A stretch of 64,000 nucleotides of DNA from positions 24,428,001 through 24,492,000 of the forward strand of contig NC_065873.1 in NCBI RefSeq assembly GCF_933775445.1. Direction: 5' to 3'. The notes under the pieces are model-generated. The model was not told where the DNA came from. It searched no databases and saw only the letters and a list, made by a program, of their open reading frames with translations. Source of the stretch: Argentina anserina (taxonomy: Eukaryota > Streptophyta > Magnoliopsida > Rosales > Rosaceae). Positions within the stretch are counted from its first letter, which is position 1; every line of letters begins with the position of its first letter. The position numbers and the translations under genes were made by a program. Positions 40,331-53,038 of the stretch are shown here, in pieces.

Positions 40331-43314
40331 GTTGTTGTAAATTTATTTAATCAAAGAGACAAAAACAAAAACAAAATGGAGAGGAGATACAGTCTCGGCG
40401 ATAACCGCAACAATATTCACTTCTAGATCACAATATCACTGTGTCCACGACATACAATTGTGGAGGCATCATAGAACAATAACATAGTTGAAGGGCTAAT
40501 CTATCCCAAGTGACTCGCATATAATTAGTGCAAATGTATCTAGGCGCCTGCAATCCGCTCTTTATTAAGAGTACTCGAGCTCATGAAAACACTTTATTTT
40601 TAATTAAGTTGAGATCAATGAGATCAAATTACACAATCAACATTTATCTCTCTGTCAAGTTTACCCTGGCGTCATCAGTCTTCAAAAACAAAATCACTGT
40701 AACTCCAAAATCCATTTCATCTATTCCAAAGATTCTATTTGATTAGCCGAGCAATCAAGCCATGCGTCAGCAGGAAAACCTTGTCAAACTTGGGTTTAGA
40801 CGCAAAAAGCCAGGCCCAATCAAATCTCTCCCAGTGACTACACGAAGAGAAAGATAAAATGACGAAACCGGCCTCTGCCATCAAATCAAAGGTGCACTGA
40901 TCCTTATACAATTCACAAGGGGGTCGCTTCGTAAACACTGTTTCTGATGCATTGCTAGAACATCAGCGTCTAAATTCTAAAAGGGTGTCAGGGTCGTTTT
41001 GGTCTTTTCAGTCAGAAGAACCAGCGTTTTTCCGCATCGAGATTCTATTAGATGGGAAATTCTACAGTCAGTGACACATGACTGCCTGAGTAGAAAAACC
41101 AGACAGTAACTATACGTCGGGTGACGCCAGCCTCACCGTCTGTGTCGTTCCGGGGGACTTCAACTTGACTGTGGCCTCGACGATGCATCGTACGTTCTTC
41201 TTCCCCCTGAAGTCGAAACTGTTGTTCAGGCTAGAGGACGATGCATTAGGACTATTCAAAGTTGGCTACCACAATATTACACGTGAATTGAGACACACCG
41301 ATATATATTAATATATACCAGTGCATTTTGGTGGTAAATTAAAACTTCGACGGCAGTAAATCAAATTTGCAGTATACATCAACCACGACAAAAGGCTAGT
41401 TGGTTAATAATTAATTAAGTTGAGTTACCATGCGGTTTTGCCGTAGCCATATTGATATATATGATGTTCTTCATCAAACAGCTATATGCAAGTCTCTTGG
41501 TCGTATTAGTTTCAGAAGATTCGGTCTACTATGCTCGAGCTGTATATATGTCTCTTCCTCCGTCCACCATTACAGTATATCCTGTTGATTTCACTGCATA
41601 ATCTTTAGTGGACATTTGTGGAATTCGATCCCACAGAGATCTTCCACTCGACCACCGTGTCAGTAATTTGATAACCAAAGAGAAAAAAGAGTTGTGACAT
41701 ATTTTGACGATGCCATGTTCGTTCGACTGTTAAATGTTCGTCCTCAAGTACGTTCTCAACAACAAATTGATATTCACGGAAACTGGAAATGCCTTATATA
41801 TCAACAACCATGATATAGTTTTGCCAAGTTGGTGTAAGCTAGATCGTGACTAGAGAAGGGCATCTTCTCATGCACGCGAGCTGATCTCTGAAATGATATT
41901 ATCATGGCCTGCCAGTTAGAACAGAGAGGGGTTCCTTGAAAATAAGTTCCCCGAAGCTGTGCATATACCTCCATTTAGTACTAGTCTGATTAATTTAACT
42001 CTCCCGAAGGAGCTTAGGGCTGTCCTTTTTACTCTTGCCATGCCAATGCATAAGGCTAGGGGAGAGAGCTGTCCTTCGTTTCTCTGGCCAATGAAGGAGA
42101 TCTATCCTAAATGATATCGAGAAGGACTGCGAAAATGGCTAGCTGGTCCCTAAAATTCCAGTTTAACGTTGAATTTTCAGAGATAGTATGGGGCTCATCG
42201 GGATTTCAGCTGTCAACCCTAACTGTGAGACCAGACAAAGCAGAGGGATAGTGGCCGGGGACCTAATTTCGTTTATATGAATCTTAGGAATCATTGACAG
42301 ACGTCCTATATATGCATGTATATGATCGTCGATCATGGACTTAACAAGGAAGTTGATTGGTAATATCTCGCTCCATATATCTCCGAAATTTGAACCCAGA
42401 CATGCATGGATATCCATGTATTGATTAATGATTATCTCGCAATTAACCAGTTTGCTAAGCTACATTTCTGAACAGCTATGGGAGCAGGGGAGAAAAGGAG
42501 CAGTGATTTTATGCATGGTTGTCAGATGTGTCCGTAGGATCGATGTCTAGAAGTTATTAGGAACTATTGTTTGCAAACGAGTTCATGTGTGATTAGTCTT
42601 TGTACGTAGAAACGATCGTTTTAGCTAGTTTATAACTCTATATGATAAACCCTTGTAGGTGTGTAGATATATATATATATATATATCGATAGTTTGATTT
42701 GCTTTCTGGTGGAAACAGAATGTAATTCTGACTAAAATTTAAAGAGTGTTAGGTTTCGTGTCCAAACAGAAAGATGATTATGCTTATCTCATACATATAT
42801 GATGAAATTTTCTCTGAGAAATGATTGTACACGCAGGACCATCTATACATATTGCCATATTGGACATCAGTATTTCTCAATGCAATGATATATCCAAGAT
42901 ATATATGTATATATATATATAAGGATCGATGCATCGGTGGATATTTTTAGTATATAATTGCTAGATTCAATTGAGATAAATGAGATGTAGATATGTGAAA
43001 TACTGACCATAGTGACCATGCATCTATCCATTGTCGATGATTTACGATCAATATCGTTAAAGATTTCCACATGTTGCATGCGATACAAATGATTGCTAAT
43101 TTCTCTTTAAAAATATTTTATTAAAGATAATGTATAAATATATCATAACTCTTATTTTAAATCTACCTTTTTGAAAACAAAAGGAGAACATGAATGCGAT
43201 GAAGGTTCTAATACTGGATTCTTGTCATCATAAAAGGTTCTAATCCACCTTTTCCAAAATCAAATCGGAAATTCAATCAACTAGAAGGTAGAGGATGAGT
43301 GCAACCGTTGCAAA
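40331..43314. other. intergenic
   Basis: About 3 kb with no gene I can support. A less AT-rich stretch at about 41090-41280 is open in one plus frame and contains the palindrome ACGATGCATCGT (41180-41191), but matches no family I know. Short AT runs lie near 42667 and 42908. Confidence 0.45.
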
Positions 43315-43322
43315 GAGAACAA

Positions 43323-43699
43323 CAGGGTGGAACCACCTTAGAGCATGAAGGGGTCCGGACCCCCTTGAGTTTGTAAACTTTGCTTTTAATCACTTTATAT
43401 CTGATAAAATTGTATGAAATTTGGTTTATATGCAACTATTGAAACCTCCTTATCAGTGTTACAATTGATATTTATAGCACTGATGTGCACTCATGATACT
43501 AATTTATTATAAGAAATATTGAAATGTTGTCAGTTTTTAAATATAATGTAGTTCGTCATTCTAAATATCTAGAGTACTGCTTTATTTTAAGATATTTAAA
43601 AATATAAATTTAACATACTAAACATTTTTTTATAACGATACTCTAAACTCTTATATTTTCGACTTGGACCCCTTAAGCCTAAATCTTAGTTCGCCACTG
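43323..43699. mobile_element. hAT-type MITE
   Basis: A 377-bp element with imperfect inverted ends: CAGGGTGGAACCACC on the left, CAGTGGCGAACTAAG read inward from the right, both continuing to AAGGGGTCC. The 7-bp direct repeat AGAACAA flanks it (43316-43322 and 43700-43706). Confidence 0.72.
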
Positions 43700-43706
43700 A
43701 GAACAA

Positions 43707-44730
43707 GGGGTGTAGAAAGATTGTCTATTAAAGCAATAACTTTTGAATTTTGTTAGAATGGTCAGTAATAGAGAGATGGAGTTTAGAGATGAAATTAAGA
43801 AATAAAAAATGTGAAAATAAAAATAATTTTTGTAATTAAAAAAACATAAATTCTTATATGATGATTTGGGCAGTGGTCTTTAGGTTGTTCACTGGTACAT
43901 TTTGCATTAATATTATAGACAAAACTCTACTTTACGGGTGGCCAAGATTCAATTAATTCTTAATTTTAATTAAGAAGTGTTTTTCGTCACCACATTAGGG
44001 CTTATAATATCAAGTCAAATCAGGTTATCATGAACCAGCTTTAGTGCAAATTGGATTATGCAATCATTAATCTACTATTCCCATCTTAAGAAAGTTTCAT
44101 CACTTTGGATCAACTTCATTATGACCAACAAATTAGGCTGACCTCAGGTCAGCAATTGCTGGTATAAAATGAAGTAGGCATCATGATGAAACTCCAAAGC
44201 CATAATCATAAACAGGTGTAAAAATCAAATGCTAATTAAAGGCTAAAAGAAAGACGAACTAATACGAATAGATCGATTGGTATGTTAGGTCATAGCTAGC
44301 AACTGTAATGCGCTCCAACTATCTATTCCATAAAGATCTTTACGAACTTACCCTAGATTTTGTTTCTCTAACATAGGTTGTGTGTGTCATATTCATATTA
44401 AATCCATTCTTGGCTAGCTCTCCCTAGATCCCCGTATCCAAAACACCATCATATTGAGGTCGCTGCGATCTTATTTCCTCATTGAGTCCGAAGCTCGGTT
44501 ATTCTTATCCCTTTGGTGTCTCTCAAGATTTGGACAAGTACAGATCAACACTGTGTTAATTAGTCGCTTGATTTGGGCGGCATTAACTAAAATTTTGCAT
44601 TTTCATGTGTTTATTGTGTCTAGCTACCACCCTTAAAGTTCATCTGGATGTTCTCATAATTCCTGTTTTTGATATCGATCAGCTCAATAATAGTACACTA
44701 TACAAAAATTGGAGTGTGATATGGAAAATG

Positions 44731-44761
<31 letters not shown>

Positions 44762-46013
44762 CGAGGAATATGCTTACGGGTATATATCTTAACGAGAGAT
44801 TGTGCATATTTATAACAGATTTGTGTAACAATTTCATCTAAATCCAAATTCTGCTTAATTGATATTTGATAGAGTCCACTAGATTTGTGTAATATACAAT
44901 ACAATATGGTAGACTAAAAGGAAATGAATTAACACAATATTTTTTGGTGTCAATTTTTGCCAGGCGTGAGACGGCAGGATGATGCTATCTGGTGTTAGAA
45001 GGAAAGGTAATACTCGATCAACCGCTGTTGACGCAAGCAATATTTCTTTCAGCTGCTTCCTACAATGCAACAAACAAAATACAAAAAAAAAAAACCCAAA
45101 GAACCACCCTTTGCTGATACCACGTGGCAGCATATCACATCTCCATGGAGCTAACCAACCCCGTGTCTTCCACTCCACGCGCCTTGTCAACGTCAATCTC
45201 ACATTCTCATTTGTTTTCTCAATAAAACGTTTTTTATAATCAGTATCACTTGGTCTAATGAGGGCCAGTCTCATTCATACAAGGGAGGGAGTTGTACTGT
45301 ATTTGGCTTTATTGTTTCATTAAAGAATACAAAAAATTTAAGCAACAAGTATCTAAAATTCTGATCATAAAGAAAAAGTATCAGTACATAATATCAAAAT
45401 AGAGAAACTAAATTTGAGATATTGTAGATTATAAATGAACTATAATATTTTTTTAAATAATTAAATTATTTATCACAGATATTTATAGTGTTAATTTAGT
45501 CAATGCTTAGAAGAAATAGCCTTTCAAACAAATTTTAGTTACGGATGTATAATACGTCTGCATGTATAAAAAAAACATAAAATTTTAAATTTTAAAAATA
45601 TGGTGTATAATAGAAGTCTTTTCATCATCAAGTACTTCACTTAGCACACTAAATGATCAATATGCACTTTTTGTGTCGAACTCAAACACATGGGCACTAT
45701 CTTACTAGAACAGAGCTTCTACTCCCCCTTTGTACTCATTTTGGATTCTTAGTGATCATATTTATAACGAGTGGGTCGAGCGAATAGAACTCATCCGCTG
45801 CAAACCGCGACTTTGGATTTCCCCTAAATCTTACTTATGTATCAAAAAGCATCACAAAAAATATACTATTACCTCTCCCTCTGCACACACACAGCAGAAA
45901 CGAGCCTTGAGAAACAGAGCCAAAATCTTTTTCCCTAACCTTCACGCCTCCATTAAAGGCTTAAACCTTTCTCTCTCATAATTACTCTGTTTCTCTCGCT
46001 CTGTCTTCTACGC
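43707..46013. other. intergenic, upstream of the YUCCA gene
   Basis: About 2.3 kb with an AT microsatellite at 44733-44761 and no gene recognised. The right end is the YUCCA promoter region. Confidence 0.5.
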
Positions 46014-46023
46014 ATTTATAAAA
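46014..46023 (+). promoter_or_regulatory. TATA box of the YUCCA gene
   Basis: TTTATAAAAG about 250 bp upstream of the start codon, followed by a pyrimidine-rich leader (CTCTCTCCCTC). A transcription start near 46045-46055 is expected, giving a leader of about 220 nt with no upstream ATG in the coding frame. Confidence 0.65.
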
Positions 46024-46273
46024 GCTCTCTCCCTCACAGAGCCCTCGTCACTGATTCATAGCTTGCCCTTTTCTCTAAACCTCCTCTTTCAAGTCTTTGA
46101 ATTCCAAATCCCCTCTTTTTAAGTTTTCTACCTCATCTTTGCTCAGCAAAACAGAGCAAGAGAATACAGAGCAAGAAAAAAGAAACCAGCAGAGGTTTCT
46201 TTTGTTTTCCACTTTCTCTCTGTTTTCCCTATCTTCTTTTCAGTTCCCCCTCATTTTCTTGGACTCTGCAAGA

Positions 46274-47961
46274 ATGGGTTCTTGCAAAGACCCGATACCT
46301 ACTTGTGGGTTCATTGAAGGGCCTATTATCGTAGGAGCAGGACCATCCGGTCTCGCAGTAGCTGCTTGCTTATCCAACCATGGCGTCCCTTCTCTGATTC
46401 TTGAGAGAAGTAACTGCATAGCTTCTCTATGGCAGCACAAAACTTACGACCGGCTCAAACTTCATCTTCCCAAACAGTTTTGCCAGCTTCCTCTCATGGG
46501 GTTCCCTAAGCACTTCCCCAAATACCCCACAAAGGAACAGTTCATCGAGTACATGGACTCCTATGCTTCTCACTTCTCTATCAAGCCGAGGTTCAACCAG
46601 GCCGTCCAAACCGCTGCGTTTGATTCGGCTTCGGGGCTTTGGAGAGTTCAGACCCAAGATTTCGAGTACATTTCCCGGTGGCTTATTGTGGCCACCGGAG
46701 AAAATGCAGAGCCAGTGATTCCCGATATTCATGGGGCTGATAAGTTTAAAGGTCGGATTCTTCATACCAGTGAGTACAAATCTGCAAAGGAATTGAAAAA
46801 TCAAAGGGTTTTGGTTATTGGGTGTGGCAATTCTGGTATGGAAGTCAGCTTAGACCTTTGCGGAGAAAATGCAATCCCTCATATGGTTGTTAGGAACACT
46901 GTAAGTCCTCTGTTCCTTTTTACAGTCTTTACTGTGGGTTTCACTGTCTGGGTGTTTTTACTATGTAGGAGATATTATTAGAGTTAACTTTGTTTAGATC
47001 TTTGACATTACAGGTGCATGTTTTACCAAGGGAGATGTTTGGCTTTTCGACCTTCCAGATAGCAATGACACTTCTTAAATGGATTCCAGTAAAACTCGTG
47101 GACCGGATTCTTTTACTGGCTGCTAGTTTAACTCTTGGTAACACTGATCAATTGGGCCTCCGGCGGCCCAAGACTGGTCCAATCGAGCTCAAAGCCGCCA
47201 CCGGAAAGACTCCGGTGCTCGATGTTGGAGCACTGTCACAAATAAAATCCGGCAAAATAAAGGTACTTCACTACTTCTAGTTTTATAGCCAAAACAAACG
47301 ATGATATTAACAGGTTTGGGCTTTAGCTAATGGTTTTGGTTGAACTGCAGGTAGTTGAGAATGTGAAGGAGATAACAATAAATGGAGCTAAATTTATGAA
47401 TGGACAAGAAAAGGAGTTTGATTCTATTATCCTAGCAACTGGATTCAAGAGCAATGTGCCTACTTGGCTCAAGGTGAGCATTACCAGCTGCACTTTTTTA
47501 GTTTTTACTTCCATCTTATTATGAATCACCTGTCACTCTCTCTGTTGGACACTGCACTAGAGAGAGCACCACATTATTACAAACTGAATAAACCATGTCG
47601 GGTCTTCAATCTGTGTTCTTTTACCCTTTTGAATATCCAAAATGAAAAAGTGAAATCACGTTCTCATGTTTCATAGACTTGTTCTTGAGTTTGTATGATC
47701 AAACTAATGCGCGCCTACTTTGATATCTGAAATCAGGGTTGTGATTTCTTCACCAAAGAAGGAATGCCCAAAGCGCCTTGCCCTAGCTGTTGGAAAGGAA
47801 GTGATGGACTTTACACGGTTGGCTTCTCAAGGAAAGGCCTCTCCGGGACGGCATACGACGCCATTGAGATAGCAAAAGACATTGCTGACCGTTGGAAGAC
47901 AAACAAGGACTGCAAGAGTAGTATTACTTCTTGTGATTCCCATGTCATCCTACTCAAATGA
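46274..47961 (+). CDS. YUC4: YUCCA flavin monooxygenase (YUC4-like), auxin biosynthesis
   Basis: Exons: 46274-46900, 47014-47262, 47351-47473, 47737-47961, all with GT-AG introns in phase 0; 408 codons with the stop (407 residues), the family's usual size. YUCCA enzymes use FAD, NADPH and oxygen to turn indole-3-pyruvate into indole-3-acetic acid, the rate-limiting step of the main auxin pathway. Seen: FAD-binding GAGPSG (21-26), FMO identifying motif [11 protein letters not shown] (158-168), NADPH-binding GCGNSG (183-188), ATGENAEP, and [10 protein letters not shown] (320-329). The N-terminus [20 protein letters not shown] and text such as [25 protein letters not shown] blocks resemble Arabidopsis YUC4 most. 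The start is chosen at 46274 because the frame upstream has only a TTG (46097) and family proteins start here. It stands alone, with no linked pathway gene. Assignment to YUC4 rather than YUC1 is from recalled similarity. Confidence 0.93.
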
Positions 47962-48157
47962 CGACGACGAAAAAGTTTGTATAAACGGGGAAAATGGAGT
48001 TAGATTATTTTCTGAGTTAGCTGTAATTTTTACAGGGTGGGGGGATAGTAACTTTTTCGCATAGCTAGCAAGGCTTTGTACTAGTTCATTTTTTTTCTTT
48101 TTACTTCCGGTTTCATGTATATGTAACAAATTTGCTTGGGTTGTCGTATCTCCTTAC
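47962..48157 (+). other. YUCCA 3' region
   Basis: Presumed 3' untranslated region and end of the YUCCA transcript; no clear polyadenylation signal singled out. Confidence 0.4.
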
Positions 48158-48168
48158 GGCCACATGCA

Positions 48169-48881
48169 AGGATTGAAATATCGAAATTTTCCCCGATATT
48201 TCGACGAAAGTTTCCATTTTTCGGCCTATGGACATATCCCTTACATACCAAGTATTTTTTTTGTGGAAATTTTTTGAAATTTCCCTATATATCTCGAAAC
48301 TTTTGAAATTTCTTGATATTTTTATAATATCGTCATGTGTCAGACCCTCTAATTTTCCAATAGTTCAAAAATAAAAAATAAAATTTGTAGATTAGGATAA
48401 TCAAACTTTAATATATGCAAAATTACAAAAGGGAGATATCATTTAATGATTATTCTCTACTCAAGGAGAATATGAAAATAGTGAAAATTTTTGTACCTCA
48501 TAAATCATCTATGTAGTTCTAAATCACTTATGTAATTTCATATTTAATGTATCATAGCCTACCTTTAGGTTCTCAGCCATACAAATATATATATATATAT
48601 ATATTTAAAGTAAATTTTTAATAATTATCGACGATTGTTTCAACTTAAATTACTACAACTCACTATAAACTAATAGTTATATAATAATTTCTTACGAAAT
48701 ATAGTAGATAATTGATCAAATAAACATCTCTAAAAATTTCATTCAAAAATTTCATTTTTTTATAATAATTTCCATCAATTTACTTAATTATTTTTAAAAT
48801 CGATATTTTCCCGAAACTTCTGTTGAAATTTCTAATTTTTTGATCTTCGATATTTTCGTCATCACCGAAATTTTAGTCATT
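48169..48881. mobile_element. insertion with 11-bp flanking repeat
   Basis: A 713-bp AT-rich segment flanked by GGCCACATGCA (48158-48168) and GGCCACGTGCA (48882-48892), one mismatch in 11. The ends are weakly inverted (GATTGAAATATCG on the left; GACTAAAATTTCG read inward from the right), and GAAATTT/ATATTTCG text repeats inside. It is probably a decayed DNA transposon just downstream of the YUCCA gene. Confidence 0.55.
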
Positions 48882-48892
48882 GGCCACGTGCA

Positions 48893-51450
48893 TGGTCCTT
48901 AACTTTGTACAAATAATTTCAGAAGCAGAATGTTGTTTTTTTTTGCACTAGAATTCAGGACAAATTCGAGGACAGTGACAGGTCAATATGAAGGGAATCA
49001 TCGTTATCATTGATTGATCATTGTCTAGATTGTATATTCGTCTTGTTAGTTTTCAATTTTCTATCAAAGAAAATGGGGTGAATTAGTGCTTGTATTGTGG
49101 ACGTGGTAGGCTTCAGATATTTTTTTTCTTTTAAACATGGAATTTCATAGACTAAATCCCGACCAGCATGCAGGTTTGATACCCTATGTATTAGGGTCAA
49201 ACACTCAAAAATATACAACCCGAAGCCATCATTAAGAATAGGCACATAAACAACCTACGAAATATTGACATCAAACTAAGTTTACATAACTCCTAGCAAT
49301 TCCCTGCTCATGCACCATCTTACTAGCCATAGCAGGAAGCCTAATGCGAAGAGACGGAGGACCATGCTTCCGAGATGTCTTAATTTGTTCCTTGTTCTTG
49401 CTGCTTAGGGGCCTTCCACTCTTCCTCTAGTACTAGTCCAAGAGAAATGGAAGTCGCCCTCCAAAAATGATTTTCAGTTTCTTTGGTGAGGGAGACACAG
49501 CTCCAGGACGACCTCGTGTCTTAGTCCTGATGAACCGGAGCTCTGTAAGGACTTGTAGGAACCAGCTCGATGTTCTGCTAAGCAACAAGACCCCAAAGAT
49601 TCCCCATGCTCCGAAGGTATGAGTTAAGTCTCAGATCCATCGTATCCAACATAAGCAAGATAATGGTCCAGCTTCCGGATCATGCATTAGCTTCTTCTTG
49701 ATGCGAGGAGTAGCTGCAACCATCAACGTAGTTGGTGAGCAGGTTTTAGATGTATTGCTAATTGATAACAGTGACAAAAGGGAGTTTCTTGCAAATATTT
49801 AATTTCTTACAAAAGGGAGATTTTTGGTTGTGATTCGTTTCGAAGTACTCTTAAGTTGTGCCTAATGTCTTGCAAATATGTATTTTCCTGCCACGGTAGA
49901 ACTCTATAGCCGGTTAGGAATTTCTATAAACTGTTGGCCTTCTTTATTTTGACATTGAAGGATCCTCATGTGAAAGTTCTACACTGCTCTAGAGTGTTGA
50001 AACCCCAAACATATCTAGTCAATTTTTCATTAGTAAGAGTTCATTTTTGGTTCGTTGGACATTGTTGTTCCTCTGAACTCCAGTGGTGTTATTTGACAAG
50101 GTCATTCGGTTTCCTTAAGTTGAAGAGGTTTACAGATATGATCCATGAGAAGTGTAAGTAATCAAGTTTGGCGTGTCTAGTACAGATCAATGCTCCGAGT
50201 CTAAATTCAATCCGATCCTACAACACCATTTTCATATATATTTTTTTTTAGTTGCTGCAAAACAGTCACCGGAATAAAGATCGGTAGGTATTCATAATTT
50301 GTCAATTTCATTAACTATATTTGCAGTTCATAGAAGAGTTAGTTGTGTATTAGATGCATGTCCTACATGCATGTGCATGTTATCATGCCATTATAAAGCC
50401 ACAAATAAGTGGTCGAAATTAAGGGAAAATGGTTATTTTCTCATAAAATATCGAAGAAGTTAAAATTCTTTAAGGAGCTAGCGGGCAACAAAATTTACCT
50501 ATGTATTCATGTATGCAACCTAAAACTGGGGCATTTAGCTATGACACCCTCACATTCACTTACCCGGTCTCATTTACTTAGTACGTATCCCTTTTTGCTT
50601 CTCCACTCTTCTGGGCATGGTTCCAAACCTATGGATCTGGTGAATGGATGAAGTCATATTCCCTTTCTTTTTCCATGTAATGGAATACAGCCTTGTACGT
50701 TTTACCCCTTTAGAAACTTTTTCTGCTTGAGGAATAATATGGACGCAATAATTACCCAATAACTACGTTTGTACTCCAATCTTCGAAAACTCGAGGTTGA
50801 ATGAGGTTGAATCTCCTGGTTTGGTAAAAAAGATGCGTTCCACGTGCATGCTCTATCACTTAGTCATTTAGTGAGAAGATGGAAAGATTTGAGACTAAAT
50901 TTACTGCAGGTAGCTGAGCTATCTCACTATCTCAGCTGTGCCTGAACTGTGCAGCTCAGCTATTAATTTTCTTCTTAGCTCACTGTGCAGCCAGCTTTCC
51001 ATCACAGTCCCATCATCGACGAAGACTCCTCGGTTGTCCAACATAGAAAGAATTCCATTAAGATTATCTTCAATGCTAGCGCTATTTTCTTCCAGGCTAT
51101 GTGTAGCCTCTTATCTGAACTCATTGATTCGATGCAAAGTCAACAAGTAAATATGAATCAGATCTAATTTCTTGTTTCTATATATATATATATATATATA
51201 TTTGAGATAAGTTTACATCTTAATTATTAGCATTTAGCAGTTGAGGAGCTAGGTCGAATATTATGCGGGTAACCTTGCTGCTTTGATCCTATTATCTTAC
51301 CTTTATATCCGCCATGAATTGTATTTGAAATACTAGGAATCCCGTTTGATATTTGAGATGAAGGCCCTAGAATTCTAGGATTGTGATCACTTTTGATGAT
51401 TTAGAATGAGAGCTACTTAACCGTTGGACATATGAATTTCATTAATAAGA
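48893..51450. other. intergenic
   Basis: No gene I can support. At 49310-49560 the minus strand has broken coding-like text (TSRKHGPPSLRIRLPAM and, in another frame, RGRPGAVSPSPKKLK) that could be a decayed retroelement or gene fragment. A (TA)n run lies at 51178-51201. Confidence 0.4.
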
Positions 51451-51458
51451 GAAACATG

Positions 51459-51914
51459 CACGGGCGGACCAACCCAGGACTTGCCCTGGCCGGAGCTCAC
51501 TACAATATTCATCCTAAATTTTCAATATATTAGTGCTAATAATATATATATCCATATATAATTAGATTATTAGCATATATTTCTCTTACACTACGGTATT
51601 TTTCTTCTTAAATCTTATAAAAAATCTTGAAGTATTTTATTCTAATATTTTTGTTACTCTATATATTGAATATGAAACTGCAAATATGAATTATTAAGTT
51701 TCAATCTAATTAATTTAAGAAAAAAATTGTTGGAGTATTTTAATTTATCATCGATTTTTAGAATATTCTTCTACATTTATTGACACTTATTTATATTTTA
51801 AAGATTTTATAGACATCAATGTTTATATGGTTATATATTGTATTGACAAAAATTTTATTTTGCCTTCGGCCCATTTCAAACCCACCCTGTGTTCGGATCT
51901 TAGATCCGCCACTG
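51459..51914. mobile_element. hAT-type MITE with perfect target duplication
   Basis: A 456-bp element flanked by the exact 8-bp repeat GAAACATG (51451-51458 and 51915-51922). The ends are CACGGGCGGACC on the left and CAGTGGCGGATC read inward from the right, like the MITEs at 38966 and 43323. No coding capacity. Confidence 0.85.
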
Positions 51915-51922
51915 GAAACATG

Positions 51923-52179
51923 ACATCACACTGAACAAAATTATTATTCGCCTTAAGGTGCATGTGATTTGACACTCAATATACAAATACTCAAAATACT
52001 AGTTTAATCAACAACTATATATTCATAGGATACAAACATTCATAGAGTATTTATCAAAAGTTGTAAAATACATATATAATTTTAATTTTGGCCACATTTA
52101 GAATTATGTGACTTCAGGTAATAAGAATTATCTCATGTTAAACATAAAAAAAAGATAACATGTTAATCACGGGGAATGA
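51923..52179. other. short intergenic spacer
   Basis: AT-rich, nothing recognised. Confidence 0.5.
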
Positions 52180-52188
52180 TAAAAAACT

Positions 52189-53029
52189 GGGTAAATTCCT
52201 CCTATGGTACCTGATGTTTGGCTACTTGAACAATTTGGTACCTGATGTATGAAAACGGACAATTTGGTACCTAAAGTTCTCAAATTTAGGACATTTTGGT
52301 ACTTATGTCAATTTTGACCATACTTTCAGGGTTATTTCCGTCATCGTATCTCTACTTTACTTCATTTTTTCATAATACCTCCAAATTATCACTAAAAATT
52401 TGATAACTCATCCACTTAGTATCTGTGATGATTTACGCAAGGTTCAAATGTTATCGGAGATATTTTATGTTATCGGAGAAATATCGCAGATACGGGAAAA
52501 AATAAGATATTTACCCCTAAGATATATCGTTTTTTTTAATGGAGATATCGGAGGATATATTGGAAATATCGGTGAGATTTTGTACCTTGGATTTACGTAT
52601 ATAAGTTTTCATAATGTAGCTATCAATCTAAATTAATTTTAATTATATGTAATTTAAAATATATATTTTAATAAAAATTACAATTGCATAAAGACAATTT
52701 ATTTCATTTGCATAAAATAATTAGGATACAATAAGTATATTAAGAAAAAAATGTATTTTCGATATATGCGAAGTAGATGCTAAGTGGAGTAGATATATCA
52801 ATTTAATTATCTCAAAAGAGAGGCAATTATAGAAAGAAATGAAGAAAATGTGAATTTAATGAGTTTAGGGCTAGGATGACGAAAATAACCCTAAAAATAA
52901 ATTCAAAATTGATAGTGGTACCAAAATGGCTTACAAATGAGAATTTCAGGTACCAAATTGTCCATTTTCATACATTAGGTACAAAATTATCCAAATAGTC
53001 ATACTTTAAGTACGAGGAGGAATTAACCC
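52189..53029. mobile_element. Mutator-type non-autonomous transposon
   Basis: An 841-bp element with long inverted ends (about 150 bp): GGGTAAATTCCTCC on the left, GGGTTAATTCCTCC read inward from the right, followed by repeated TTTGGTACCTGATGTATG-type text on both sides. The 9-bp flanks TAAAAAACT (52180-52188) and TAAAAGACT (53030-53038) differ at one base. Long inverted repeats with 9-bp duplications are typical of Mutator-like elements. The centre (52430-52580) holds TATCGGAGATAT-type repeats and no transposase. Confidence 0.82.
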
Positions 53030-53038
53030 TAAAAGACT

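Noticed and set aside
41997..42068. Possible microRNA hairpin with miR477-like text (AACTCTCCCGAAGGAGCTT).
   Set aside because: Only 7 bp pair well, followed by a 5-versus-2 bulge and weak pairing; the match to miR477 is partial and recalled, so it does not meet hairpin standards.
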